64,000 bases of DNA, from contig CAZORA010000013.1 of NCBI GenBank assembly GCA_964582225.1, positions 6,097 to 70,096 of the forward strand, read 5' to 3'. This document shows positions 21,362-32,213 of this stretch, piece after piece. Numbering within the stretch: the first letter of the stretch is position 1; the number at the start of each line of letters is the position of its first letter. The stretch is from Dokdonella_A sp964582225 (GTDB lineage Bacteria; Pseudomonadota; Gammaproteobacteria; Xanthomonadales; Rhodanobacteraceae). Under the pieces are notes generated by a model that did not search any database, was not told the origin of the DNA, and saw nothing but the letters and a program-made list of their open reading frames with translations. A program made the position numbers and the translations under genes.

Positions 21362-22191
21362 GCAATTCATCCGGATTGCCGCGCCATCTGCGCGTCATGC
21401 GGGATGAATGGGCCGATGTCGTGTCATGGCTGGCACGCCATACGGCCGCCTGTCTGCCGCTGACCGCGGACACGGTCCGCACCAGCGATCGTGCCGCCTG
21501 CGCCGCGCGGGTCGCGGGGGAGATGGCCGCGATCCAGTCCTGGGTCGAGCGCACCACCGACTGGTTCAATGGGCCGTTGGCGCAGGCGCTGGCCAACCCC
21601 GATATCGCCGACGCCGACATGCGCCACTGCGCCAGGCGGCTGGGCGATTTCGCCGACGAACTGATCGAGCACCGGCAGCGACTGGCGGCGCAACGCGACA
21701 CGGCGGGCATGGCTGCCGCCGCGCCGCGCATCGATGCGATGTACTTCGCCCTGCTGAGCCAGCTGCGCGAGTTCACCACCCGCGTCGTGGCCGCGCTGGA
21801 TGAAGTGGACGACCCGGCCACGCGCCCGCCGGGTGACTCGGTTGAGCTGAACTTCCTCTTCAAGCCGAACATCAACGCCCCGGCTGACGCGCTGACGGCC
21901 TGGATGAAGACGCAGGTGGAGCCGCCGCGTCCCGCGGCGGAGCCCGCACCCGCTTCCGTTCGACCGGATGCACTCCAGACTGGTAGGCCCGAGCAGGCCA
22001 TTGGCGATGAGATCGCCATAGCCATTGGTGTCGTGGTCGCGGTGCTGATCGTCGGGGCGGTGCTTTGGGCCGTGATCGCCGCGCCTGTCCTGGTCTTCCT
22101 GATCATGGCCCTGATCGGCCTGCTCGTGTTCTTGTTTCGCCACCCCTTCATTGCCCTGCTCGCGGCCCTGCTGGGCTGGCTCTGGGGCTGA
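21358..22191 (+). CDS. Unknown protein with helical cytoplasmic region and two C-terminal membrane segments
   Basis: A 277-residue protein coupled by ATGA to the preceding gene. Residues ~1-150 are helical (for example AAIQSWVERTTDWFNGPLAQ, then RRLGDFADELIEHRQRLAAQ). Residues ~160-205 are a Pro/Ala-rich linker, and the end has two hydrophobic segments (IAIAIGVVVAVLIVGAVLW and VLVFLIMALIGLLVFLF), followed by FIALLAALLGWLWG, which may dip into the membrane. It resembles the C-terminal architecture of the divergent 61-residue protein. No family recognised. The cluster follows the accessory block and precedes clpB. Confidence 0.6.
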   Translation: MSNSSGLPRHLRVMRDEWADVVSWLARHTAACLPLTADTVRTSDRAACAARVAGEMAAIQSWVERTTDWFNGPLAQALANPDIADADMRHCARRLGDFADELIEHRQRLAAQRDTAGMAAAAPRIDAMYFALLSQLREFTTRVVAALDEVDDPATRPPGDSVELNFLFKPNINAPADALTAWMKTQVEPPRPAAEPAPASVRPDALQTGRPEQAIGDEIAIAIGVVVAVLIVGAVLWAVIAAPVLVFLIMALIGLLVFLFRHPFIALLAALLGWLWG

Positions 22192-22334
22192 GCGGCCGCA
22201 CACGCTCGGCGCGCGAACCGCAGGATCCGCTCCGCGTCGGGGCGAGATCGTCGGGGACATCGCCCCGGCCTGCGGACGCGCTTGCGTGAAGTTGCAAGCG
22301 ATCGCCCCCGCTTCGCGATCCGCTCTCGATCTTG

Positions 22335-22363
22335 CTTGAAGACGGCGCTTCGCAATCCCATGT
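22335..22363 (+). promoter_or_regulatory. Sigma-32 heat-shock promoter of clpB
   Basis: CTTGAA at 22335-22340 and TCCCATGT at 22356-22363 are separated by 15 nt, close to the gammaproteobacterial RpoH consensus (CTTGAAA, then CCCCATnT at 13-17 bp). It lies ~65 nt upstream of the clpB ATG, with GAGGAG as ribosome-binding site between. The match to a known heat-shock gene makes the call strong. Confidence 0.75.
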
Positions 22364-22426
22364 CCTGCGCATTCGCGGCGCTCGCGCGGCGCTGCCTTCC
22401 ATCGCCGATTCGAGGAGCCCATTGCG

Positions 22427-25009
<2,583 letters not shown>

Positions 25010-25051
25010 GGCGCGGCCCCGTCGACTGAGTCTGATTTCCGGTAGATCATC

Positions 25052-25381
25052 ATGCCTATCCATGAATACGAATGTTCCGCCTGCGGCAACGTGTTCGAGC
25101 GTCTGCAGCGGCTCTCCGACGCCGATCCGGTGGGCTGTCCGCGCTGCGGCAAGCCGCGGCTGCATCGACGCATCAGCGCGCCGAGCTTCCGCCTGGTCGG
25201 CTCCGGCTGGTACGAAACCGACTTCAAGGGCAAGGGCGAGGCCAAGCACAATCTGGCCTCGACCGACGCCAAACCGCCAGTCGGAACCGTCGAGAGCACG
25301 CAGGTGAAAGTGGAACCGAGCGCCACCACGTCGACCTCGAGCGCAAGCAAGAGCGGCTCGGACGCATCGACCAGCGCCTGA
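25052..25381 (+). CDS. FmdB-type zinc-ribbon regulatory-like protein
   Basis: A 109-residue protein starting MPIHEYECSACGNVFERLQ, with zinc-ribbon cysteines CSAC and CPRC about 20 residues apart; this is the FmdB/CxxC_CXXC_SSSS family. The C-terminal third is Ser/Thr/Lys-rich and disordered. The family is small and poorly understood, often named a putative regulator. In many gammaproteobacteria the gene sits just upstream of aspS, as here with one gene between. The ATG lies 42 nt after clpB. Confidence 0.8.
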   Translation: MPIHEYECSACGNVFERLQRLSDADPVGCPRCGKPRLHRRISAPSFRLVGSGWYETDFKGKGEAKHNLASTDAKPPVGTVESTQVKVEPSATTSTSSASKSGSDASTSA

Positions 25382-25567
25382 TCGATCCGCTCACGCGCGG
25401 GCTCGCATGCCGGGGTCGAACGCGGTGGACGCGGCAGCGAGCCTTCCACGTCTTGCCGGGCCGTTCTGACCGGCGCTTTGGCGAAGATCGATTTTTACAA
25501 TGTGCGCGGCTGTTTTGCGCCCGACGCGTCGCTTACACTGCAGGCTCCACGACTTGAGGAGCGCGTG

Positions 25568-26149
25568 ATGCTGCGAGCGTTGCTTGGAACCTTGTTTGTT
25601 CTGGCGTTGAATGCGCTTTCACCTGCGAGCGCGCAGCCGCTCGCGGTGCTTCCGGGCGCCATGGCCGCCGCTGCGGCGAGTCAGTATTACGGCGGCGATC
25701 GCGGCGAGGTCGAGTGCAGCAGCACCCGCAACCGGCGGGTCCACTGCCCCGTGCCCTGGCGCGACGCGAACCTGGTGCGCCAGTTGTCGCACTCGGTGTG
25801 CATCAAGGGCCGCACCTGGGACGTTTACAACGGCGCGATCTGGGTCGATCAGGGCTGTCGCGGCGTGTTCGTCGAGATGGGTCGTCCGGTCGGTCCGCGC
25901 CCTCCCGGTCCCGGCGGCTGGGCCCCCGGCCCCGACTGGGATCGCAGCATCATCCTGCGCTGCGGCAGCCCGCGGTACCGCTATAACTTCTGCGAGGTGG
26001 ACACCGGCAGAGGCGGCCGCGTCAAGCTGCGCCGGCAGCTGTCCAATACCTGGTGCGACGAAGGCCGCAACTGGGGCTACAACCGCGCCGGCATCTGGGT
26101 CGACGATGGCTGTGCCGGCGAGTTCGAAGTGCTGCGTCGCTGGCGCTGA
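25568..26149 (+). CDS. Secreted DUF3011-like protein with two repeats
   Basis: A 193-residue exported protein. The start at ATG 25568 follows GAGGAG at 25556-25561; GTG 25565 is an alternative. The signal peptide runs to about residue 22 (LNALSPASAQ). Two ~60-residue repeats follow: EVECSS ... RVHCPVP ... LVRQLSHSVCIKGRTWDV ... IWVDQGCRGVF, and ILRCGS ... NFCEVD ... LRRQLSNTWCDEGRNWGY ... IWVDDGCAGEF. Each has four cysteines, so disulfides are likely. They are separated by a Pro/Gly-rich linker. This fits the DUF3011 family; the function is unknown. A TACACT box at 25534-25539 may be its -10. Confidence 0.75.
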   Translation: MLRALLGTLFVLALNALSPASAQPLAVLPGAMAAAAASQYYGGDRGEVECSSTRNRRVHCPVPWRDANLVRQLSHSVCIKGRTWDVYNGAIWVDQGCRGVFVEMGRPVGPRPPGPGGWAPGPDWDRSIILRCGSPRYRYNFCEVDTGRGGRVKLRRQLSNTWCDEGRNWGYNRAGIWVDDGCAGEFEVLRRWR

Positions 26150-26264
26150 AAACCCGCCGCGAGTGGCCCGCCGCGCAGCGCGTCGCGGGCCGCTCGACAT
26201 TGCGGTGCAGCACGATCCTCCGTAGCATTTCGCTTCCGTCTGCGCCCTCCGGCGCGCTGCGATC

Positions 26265-28034
26265 ATGCTCATGCGCACCCATCTTTGCGGGCTCATCGAC
26301 GAGTCCCTGCTCGATCACGAGGTAGTTCTCTGCGGCTGGGTCGACACTCGCCGCGACCACGGCGGCGTGATCTTCATCGACCTGCGCGACCACGAAGGCG
26401 TGGTGCAGGTGGTGGTCGACCCCGACAACGCCGCGGCGTTTCGCGCCGCCGCCGAAGTCGGCTACGAATACTGCCTCAAGGTGCGCGGTCGGGTGCGCCG
26501 GCGGATCAGCGTCAACGAGCGCATTCGCAGCGGTCGGATCGAAGTGTTGGCGGAGGAGATCGTGGTGCTGAACGCCGCGCGCGATCTGCCCTTCGTGCTG
26601 CACGAGACGACCAACGAGGACCTGCGCCTCAAGTATCGCTATCTCGATCTGCGCCGGCCGCAGATGCAGCGTGCGCTGCGCCTGCGTGCGCGCCTGGTCG
26701 CGGCGATTCGACGTCGGCTTGACGCGCAGGGCTTCCAGGACGTCGAGACGCCGATTCTGACCAAGGCGACGCCGGAAGGCGCCCGCGACTATCTGGTGCC
26801 GAGCCGCGTGCACCCGGGCGAGTTCTACGCTCTGCCGCAATCGCCGCAGCTCTTCAAGCAGCTCTTGATGATGGCGGGCTTCGATCGCTACTACCAGATC
26901 GCACGCTGCTTCCGCGACGAGGACCTGCGCGCCGATCGCCAGCCCGAGTTCACCCAGCTCGACATGGAGTTCGCTTTCGTCGAAGAAGCCGATATCCAGG
27001 CCTGTGTCGAAACCCTGATCGCCGAGGTGTTCAGCGAGGTGATCGGCGTCGAGCTGTCCATCCCGTTCCCGCGCATGTCCTGGCGTGAGGCGATGTGCCG
27101 CTTCGGTTCGGATAAGCCTGACCTGCGCGTTGCGCTCGAGTTGGTCGACGTGGCAGAGCAGGTGAAGGGCTGCGGCTTCACGGTCTTTGCCGCCGCCGCC
27201 GCGGCGGCCGACGGCAGGGTCGCGGCGCTGCGCGTGCCGCAGGGCGCGAGCCTGAGCCGCAAGCAGATCGACGAGCTCGGCGCGCACGCGGCCAAGCATG
27301 GCGCCAAGGGCCTTGCCTGGATTCGGGTGGATGACCGCGCTCGGGGCCGCGAGGGGCTCAATTCGCCAATTGCCAAGTTTCTCGATGATGCGACGCTCGC
27401 CGCGCTGCTCGACGCGGTCGGCGCGCAGAGCGGCGACCTGATCCTGTTCGGCGCCGGGCCGTGGCTCAGGGTGTCGACCTTCATGGGCGCGCTGCGGCTC
27501 AAGGTCGCGCGCGATCGCGGGTTGGTGGACGAGGGCTGGCGGCCGCTCTGGGTGGTCGACTTCCCGATGTTCGAGTACGACGAGGCAGCGCAGCGCCACG
27601 TCGCCCTGCACCACCCGTTCACCGCGCCCAAGGTCGATGACGTCGAGGCGCTGCGCGCGGACCCCGGCGCCGCGCTGTCGCGCGGCTACGACATGGTGCT
27701 GAACGGCAACGAGATCGGCGGCGGTTCGATCCGCATCCATCGCAGCGAGATGCAGAGCGCCGTGTTCGATCTGCTCGGCATCGGTGCGGCGGAGGCCGCG
27801 GCGAAGTTCGGTTTCCTGCTCGAAGCGCTCAAGTTCGGCGCGCCGCCGCACGGCGGGATTGCCTTCGGCATCGACCGCATCGCCGCGCTGATGGTCGGCA
27901 CCGACTCCATCCGCGACGTCATCGCCTTTCCCAAGACCACCAGCGCGCAGGACCTGATGACCGCGGCACCCTCGGAGGTGTCGGCGGCCCAGCTGGCCGA
28001 GTTGCGCGTGGCGGTGCTGCCGCCGGCCGAGTGA
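26265..28034 (+). CDS. aspS: Aspartyl-tRNA synthetase, probably non-discriminating
   Basis: Charges tRNA-Asp with aspartate in the cytoplasm. At 589 residues it is a full bacterial-type class IIb enzyme: N-terminal OB fold, motif 2 FRDEDLRADRQPEFTQLDME, the bacterial insertion domain (~290-420) and motif 3 GGIAFGIDRIAALMVG. The segment TRRDHGGVIF has histidine where discriminating enzymes such as E. coli's have leucine. His at this site is known from non-discriminating AspRS, which also form Asp-tRNA-Asn for GatCAB. That reading is inference. Either ATG 26265 or ATG 26271 could be the start; MRTHLCGLI (26271) fits homologs better. Followed closely by yebC. Confidence 0.95.
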   Translation: MLMRTHLCGLIDESLLDHEVVLCGWVDTRRDHGGVIFIDLRDHEGVVQVVVDPDNAAAFRAAAEVGYEYCLKVRGRVRRRISVNERIRSGRIEVLAEEIVVLNAARDLPFVLHETTNEDLRLKYRYLDLRRPQMQRALRLRARLVAAIRRRLDAQGFQDVETPILTKATPEGARDYLVPSRVHPGEFYALPQSPQLFKQLLMMAGFDRYYQIARCFRDEDLRADRQPEFTQLDMEFAFVEEADIQACVETLIAEVFSEVIGVELSIPFPRMSWREAMCRFGSDKPDLRVALELVDVAEQVKGCGFTVFAAAAAAADGRVAALRVPQGASLSRKQIDELGAHAAKHGAKGLAWIRVDDRARGREGLNSPIAKFLDDATLAALLDAVGAQSGDLILFGAGPWLRVSTFMGALRLKVARDRGLVDEGWRPLWVVDFPMFEYDEAAQRHVALHHPFTAPKVDDVEALRADPGAALSRGYDMVLNGNEIGGGSIRIHRSEMQSAVFDLLGIGAAEAAAKFGFLLEALKFGAPPHGGIAFGIDRIAALMVGTDSIRDVIAFPKTTSAQDLMTAAPSEVSAAQLAELRVAVLPPAE

Positions 28035-28055
28035 AGGCCAGGGGCTCGGCAGGCT

Positions 28056-28064
28056 GCTAAACTT
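28056..28064 (+). promoter_or_regulatory. Candidate extended -10 promoter of yebC
   Basis: TGCTAAACT fits an extended -10 element and lies 35 nt upstream of the yebC ATG, within the short gap after aspS. No clear -35 is seen. It suggests that yebC and the ruv genes can be expressed apart from aspS. Confidence 0.35.
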
Positions 28065-28099
28065 CGCGGTCCGTTCCCGCCAAGCTGCAAAGGGTTTCC

Positions 28100-28837
28100 A
28101 TGGCCGGCCATTCCAAATGGGCGAACATCCAGCATCGCAAGAACGCCCAGGATGCCAAGCGCGGCAAGATCTTCACCAAGCTGATCCGCGAGATCGGCAT
28201 CGCTGCCCGCGCCGGCGGCGGTGACCCGTCGAGCAACCCACGCCTGCGGCTGGCGATGGACAAGGCGCTGACGGCGAACATGACCAAGGACTCGATCGAG
28301 CGCGCGGTCAAGAAGGCGACCGGCGATTTGGAGGGCGTCAGCTACGAGGAGGTGCGCTACGAAGGGTATGCGCCGGGCGGCGTGGCGGTGATCGTCGAGT
28401 GCACCACGGACAACCGCCAGCGCACCGTTTCTGACGTGCGCCACGCTTTCACCAAGTTCGGCGGCCAGCTTGGTACCGATGGCTCGGTGGGTTATCTGTT
28501 CAAGCGCGTCGGCGTGCTCACCTTCGCCCCCGGCGCCAGTGAAGATCGAGTTCTGGAAGTGGCGCTCGAGGCTGGCGCGGAGGACATTCACGGCTTCGAC
28601 GACGGCGTGGTGGAAGTGGTTACGGCCCCCGAGGCCCTCGACGCGGTGCGCGCGGCGCTTGTGCAGGCTGGTCTCGAGCCGGACGAAGCCGCGGTGACCC
28701 AGCGCGCGGACACTGAAGTCGCGCTCGAGGGCGAGGCGGCGCAGACCGTCGCCAGGCTTCTCGAGTGGCTGGAAGATCTCGACGATGTGCAGGAAGTCTT
28801 CTGCAACGCAGACCTGCCCGCCGAGGCGTACGCCTGA
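28100..28837 (+). CDS. yebC: YebC/TACO1 family protein
   Basis: A 245-residue cytoplasmic protein starting MAGHSKWANIQHRKNAQDAK, the diagnostic start of the YebC family. These proteins have been described as DNA-binding regulators (PmpR) and as translation factors that help ribosomes through proline stretches (TACO1/YebC2). Further family segments are GGDPSSNPRLRLAMDKA and YEGYAPGGVAVIVECTTDN (given in part). Three-domain length is normal. It lies directly upstream of ruvC, the order found across many proteobacteria. Which role applies here is not visible. Confidence 0.93.
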   Translation: MAGHSKWANIQHRKNAQDAKRGKIFTKLIREIGIAARAGGGDPSSNPRLRLAMDKALTANMTKDSIERAVKKATGDLEGVSYEEVRYEGYAPGGVAVIVECTTDNRQRTVSDVRHAFTKFGGQLGTDGSVGYLFKRVGVLTFAPGASEDRVLEVALEAGAEDIHGFDDGVVEVVTAPEALDAVRAALVQAGLEPDEAAVTQRADTEVALEGEAAQTVARLLEWLEDLDDVQEVFCNADLPAEAYA

Positions 28838-28947
28838 AGAGGAAATACGGGCGTTCATCGCCGGCGCCGGCTGCGGCTCGGCGCAAACCCGCAGGGGGCT
28901 GCGTGATCACACGGTCCAACTCCGCGAACCAGGCCGTCGAGGTCGGC

Positions 28948-29466
28948 GTGACGCGCATCCTGGGCATCGATCCGGGTAGTCGCCACACCGGTATCGGCAT
29001 CATCGACGCCGCGACCGACGGGCGCAGCCGTCACGTGTTCCACACCGCGCTTCATCTGCGCGTCGATGGGGATTTTTCGTCCCGCCTGAAGCAGATCTTC
29101 GATGAACTGAGCGAAATCGTCGGCGCCTGGGCGCCGTGCGAAGCGGCGATCGAGCGGGTGTTCATGGCGCGCAACCCCGATTCGGCGCTGAAGCTCGGTC
29201 AGGCGCGCGGCGCGGCCATCTGCGCGGTGCTGCACCGCGGTATCGATGTCAGCGAATATGCAGCGCGGGAAATCAAGCAGGCGGTGGTTGGCAGTGGTGC
29301 CGGCGACAAGGCCCAGGTGCAGCACATGGTGGGTATTCTGCTCGATCTCTCCGGCCCGCTGCAGGCGGATGCGGCGGACGCACTGGCGATTGCCCTGACC
29401 CACGCTCACACGCGCGCGAGTCTCGCCCGCACGGGCATACCGCGCACGGCCTGGAGGCGGAGATGA
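28948..29466 (+). CDS. ruvC: Holliday junction resolvase RuvC
   Basis: Endonuclease that cuts Holliday junctions with RuvAB. The GTG at 28948 (TRILGIDPGSRHTGIGIID) gives 172 residues, the usual length; GTG 28903 would add an unconserved leader. The catalytic acidic residues are visible: Asp in GIDPGS, Glu in EAAIERVFMARNPDSALKLG (given in part) and the Asp pair in QADAADALAIALTHAH. The stop overlaps the ruvA ATG (ATGA). Confidence 0.96.
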   Translation: MTRILGIDPGSRHTGIGIIDAATDGRSRHVFHTALHLRVDGDFSSRLKQIFDELSEIVGAWAPCEAAIERVFMARNPDSALKLGQARGAAICAVLHRGIDVSEYAAREIKQAVVGSGAGDKAQVQHMVGILLDLSGPLQADAADALAIALTHAHTRASLARTGIPRTAWRRR

Positions 29467-30050
29467 TCGGGCGACTGAAGGGCATGCTGGTGGCCAAACA
29501 GCCGCCCTGGCTGGTGGTGGACGTCGGTGGTGTGGGCTATGAGCTCGAAGCGCCGATGTCCACATTTTTCGACTTGCCCGAGCTCGGCCATGAGGTCAAT
29601 CTCTGCACCCACTACGCCGCGAAGGACGATACCGTGGTGCTCTACGGATTCCTGCGGGAGGCCGAGCGCAGCCTGTTCCGCGCCCTGCAGAAGGTCTCGG
29701 GGATCGGCGCCAAGACGGCCCTGGCGGTGCTTTCCGGAGTGAGCGTCGAGGAGTTCGGGCGGCTCATCCTGGCCGGTGACGTGGCGGCGTTGACGCGGAT
29801 TCCGGGCATCGGCAAGAAAACCGCCGAGCGCATGCTGGTGGAGTTGCGCGACCGGGTCGACGGTCTCGCAGGCGGCCTGCCTGCGCCCGGTGGCTCCCCA
29901 GCTACGGACTCCTTGAGCGAAGCCAGTGTGGCGCTGCAGGCGCTCGGCTACCGGCCGGCCGAGGTCGGCCGATTGGTGCGCGATGCAGTCGAGCCAGGCG
30001 ATCGCGCCGAGGACATCATCCGCAAGGCGCTGAAGGCGGCGCTGCGTTGA
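29463..30050 (+). CDS. ruvA: Holliday junction branch-migration protein RuvA
   Basis: Tetrameric DNA-junction-binding subunit that loads the RuvB motor. It has 195 residues starting MIGRLKGMLVAKQP. The N-terminal OB fold has VDVGGVGYEL. Two helix-hairpin-helix motifs follow (KVSGIGAKTALAVLSG and RIPGIGKKTAERMLVEL). The flexible linker contains APGGSP, and domain III runs from EASVALQALGY to the end. It overlaps ruvC by 4 bp. Unlike in E. coli, ruvB does not follow directly; kup lies between. Confidence 0.96.
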   Translation: MIGRLKGMLVAKQPPWLVVDVGGVGYELEAPMSTFFDLPELGHEVNLCTHYAAKDDTVVLYGFLREAERSLFRALQKVSGIGAKTALAVLSGVSVEEFGRLILAGDVAALTRIPGIGKKTAERMLVELRDRVDGLAGGLPAPGGSPATDSLSEASVALQALGYRPAEVGRLVRDAVEPGDRAEDIIRKALKAALR

Positions 30051-30066
30051 CTGCTGCCCGGGCCCG

Positions 30067-31950
30067 ATGAGCGTCACCCAGCCAGCCACAGCCACGCCGC
30101 GCACCAGCGCGCTGGCGATCGGTGCCATTGGCGTGGTTTACGGCGACCTCGGCACCAGCCCGCTCTACACCATGAAGGAAGCCTTCGGCACCCACGGGTT
30201 GGCGGCGACGCCGGACAACGTACTGGGCGTGCTATCGCTGGTGTTTTGGGCGCTGATGCTGGTGGTGTCGCTGAAGTACGCGAGCTTCATCATGCGCGCG
30301 GACAACCGCGGTGAAGGCGGCATCATGGCGCTGACTGCGCTGGCGCAGGGCAGCGTGCGCGGCAGTCCGGCGGCGCGCTGGTGGATCACCGCGCTCGGTC
30401 TGTTCGGCGCTGCCCTGTTCTTTGGCGACGGCGTCATCACCCCGGCGATCTCGGTCCTCTCGGCGGTCGAGGGCCTCGAGGTCGGCGCGCCGGGCCTGAC
30501 GCCGTTCGTGGTACCGATCACGCTCGGCATCCTGCTCGGGCTGTTCGCGATCCAGAAGCGCGGCAGTGGCCGCGTGGGCGCGATCTTCGGTCCGGTGATG
30601 TGCGTCTGGTTCGTGGTCATCGCGGCACTCGGGGTGGTGCAGATCGTGCAGCATCCCTTCGTGCTGAAAGCGCTCTCTCCACATTTCGCGATCCACTTTT
30701 TCAGCGTCGGTGGCTGGCCGGCCTTTCTCGCCCTGGCCGCGGTGGTGCTTTGCATCACCGGCGCCGAGGCGCTCTACGCCGACATGGGCCACTTCGGCAA
30801 GAAGCCGATCCGGCTTGCCTGGTTCAACTTCATCCTGCCGGCGCTGGTGCTCAACTATTTCGGCCAGGGAGCCCTGCTGCTGGCCGATCCGGCCGCCGCG
30901 CAGAACCCCTTCTATCTGCTGGCGCCATCGGTGCTGCTCTACCCGCTGATCGCGCTTGCCGCATTGGCCACCGTGATCGCCTCGCAGTCGGTGATTTCCG
31001 GCGCCTTTTCGGTCGCCCGCGAGGCCATCCAGCTGGGGTTCCTGCCGCGCATGCACGTTCGCCACACCTCGCAGGAAACCATCGGTCAGATCTACCTGCC
31101 GTGGATCAACCGCATGCTGCTGGTGCTGACTCTGGCGGCGGTGGTCGGTTTCCAGTCATCGAGCAATCTGGCGGCCGCCTATGGCATCGCGGTGGTTGGC
31201 ACCATGACCATCGATTCCGTGCTGGTGATGATCGTGTTCCGCTACCTGTGGCGCTGGAGCGCACTGCGGGTCGGCGCGATGGGGCTGCTGTTTCTGACCG
31301 TCGATCTCGCTTTTTTCACCGCCAACGTGGACAAGGTCGAGCACGGCGGTTGGTTTCCGCTGGTGCTGGGCGCGCTGGTTTTCACCTTGATGACCACCTG
31401 GCGGCGCGGGCGCGAGCTGGTGATGCGCGGAGTGCGTCAGGGTGGTCTCGCGCTCGAACCCTTCATCGCCTCGATTTCGGCGCATCCGCCACTGCGGGTG
31501 CCGGGCACGGCGGTGTTTCTGACCTCGAACGAGCAGGGCGTGCCCAACGCGCTTTTGCACAACCTGAAGCACAACAAGGTGCTGCATGAGCGCAACGTGA
31601 TCCTCACCGTCGAGACCGTCGAGACCCCGGTCGCCGACGCCCGCGAGCGGGCGGCCGTGCAGCGCCTCGGCGATGCCTTCTACGGGCTGCGTCTGCGCTT
31701 CGGATTTTCCGAGGATCCCAACGTGCCGAAGGCTCTGCTCGGCATTCGCGATTGTGGGGCGCCCTTCGATTTGATGGACACGACCTTCTTCCTGAGTCGC
31801 GAAAGCGTGGTCGCCACCGACCGGGCGGGCATGGCGCTGTGGCGCGACCGTCTGTTTGCCTTCATGCAGCGCAACGCCGTACCGGCCACCGCCTTCTTCC
31901 AGATTCCGGGCAACCGCCTGATCGAGCTCGGCACCCAGGTGGAAATCTAG
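30067..31950 (+). CDS. kup: Low-affinity potassium uptake protein Kup
   Basis: Inner-membrane K+/H+ symporter. At 627 residues with about 12 membrane segments in the first ~430 and a soluble tail, it matches the KUP/HAK/KT family. Signature segments are GVVYGDLGTSPLYTMKEAFG, RADNRGEGGIMALTALAQ, GDGVITPAISVLSAVEGLE and GAEALYADMGHFG. It starts 16 nt after ruvA and so is probably co-transcribed with it. Repeat copy D supplies part of its TAG stop (31948-31950) and separates it from ruvB. Confidence 0.94.
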   Translation: MSVTQPATATPRTSALAIGAIGVVYGDLGTSPLYTMKEAFGTHGLAATPDNVLGVLSLVFWALMLVVSLKYASFIMRADNRGEGGIMALTALAQGSVRGSPAARWWITALGLFGAALFFGDGVITPAISVLSAVEGLEVGAPGLTPFVVPITLGILLGLFAIQKRGSGRVGAIFGPVMCVWFVVIAALGVVQIVQHPFVLKALSPHFAIHFFSVGGWPAFLALAAVVLCITGAEALYADMGHFGKKPIRLAWFNFILPALVLNYFGQGALLLADPAAAQNPFYLLAPSVLLYPLIALAALATVIASQSVISGAFSVAREAIQLGFLPRMHVRHTSQETIGQIYLPWINRMLLVLTLAAVVGFQSSSNLAAAYGIAVVGTMTIDSVLVMIVFRYLWRWSALRVGAMGLLFLTVDLAFFTANVDKVEHGGWFPLVLGALVFTLMTTWRRGRELVMRGVRQGGLALEPFIASISAHPPLRVPGTAVFLTSNEQGVPNALLHNLKHNKVLHERNVILTVETVETPVADARERAAVQRLGDAFYGLRLRFGFSEDPNVPKALLGIRDCGAPFDLMDTTFFLSRESVVATDRAGMALWRDRLFAFMQRNAVPATAFFQIPGNRLIELGTQVEI

Positions 31951-32080
31951 GGAATGTCTGAACAAGCGCGTCACTCCCGCGAAGGCGGGAGTCCAGTGCC
32001 TTTGATTTCCAGGACTTGAAGTCGCTGGATGCCCGCCTTCGCGGGAGTGACAAGCGTGTCGACTTGTTCAGATACTCCCT
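31949..32080 (+). repeat. 132-bp inverted-repeat element, copy D (core inverted)
   Basis: The outer ends (AGGGAATGTCTGAACAAG on the left, CTTGTTCAGATACTCCCT on the right) are oriented as in copy A. The interior from about 31974 to 32056 is the reverse complement of copy A's interior: it reads CTCCCGCGAAGGCGGGAG, AGTGCCTTTGA, GAAGTCGCTGGA rather than the other way round. The left end provides AG of the kup stop codon. Confidence 0.9.
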
Positions 32081-32213
32081 GACGCTGCGGGAGCGGCGGC
32101 GGGCGCGATCGGCTCCCGGGTTCACGGCTGGCCGGCGTGCCCGCTATCGCCCATCCTGCGGGGCAGCGATAATGGACGGCGATCTCCTTTCCCGCGCACA
32201 CCGCGGCCGTCGA

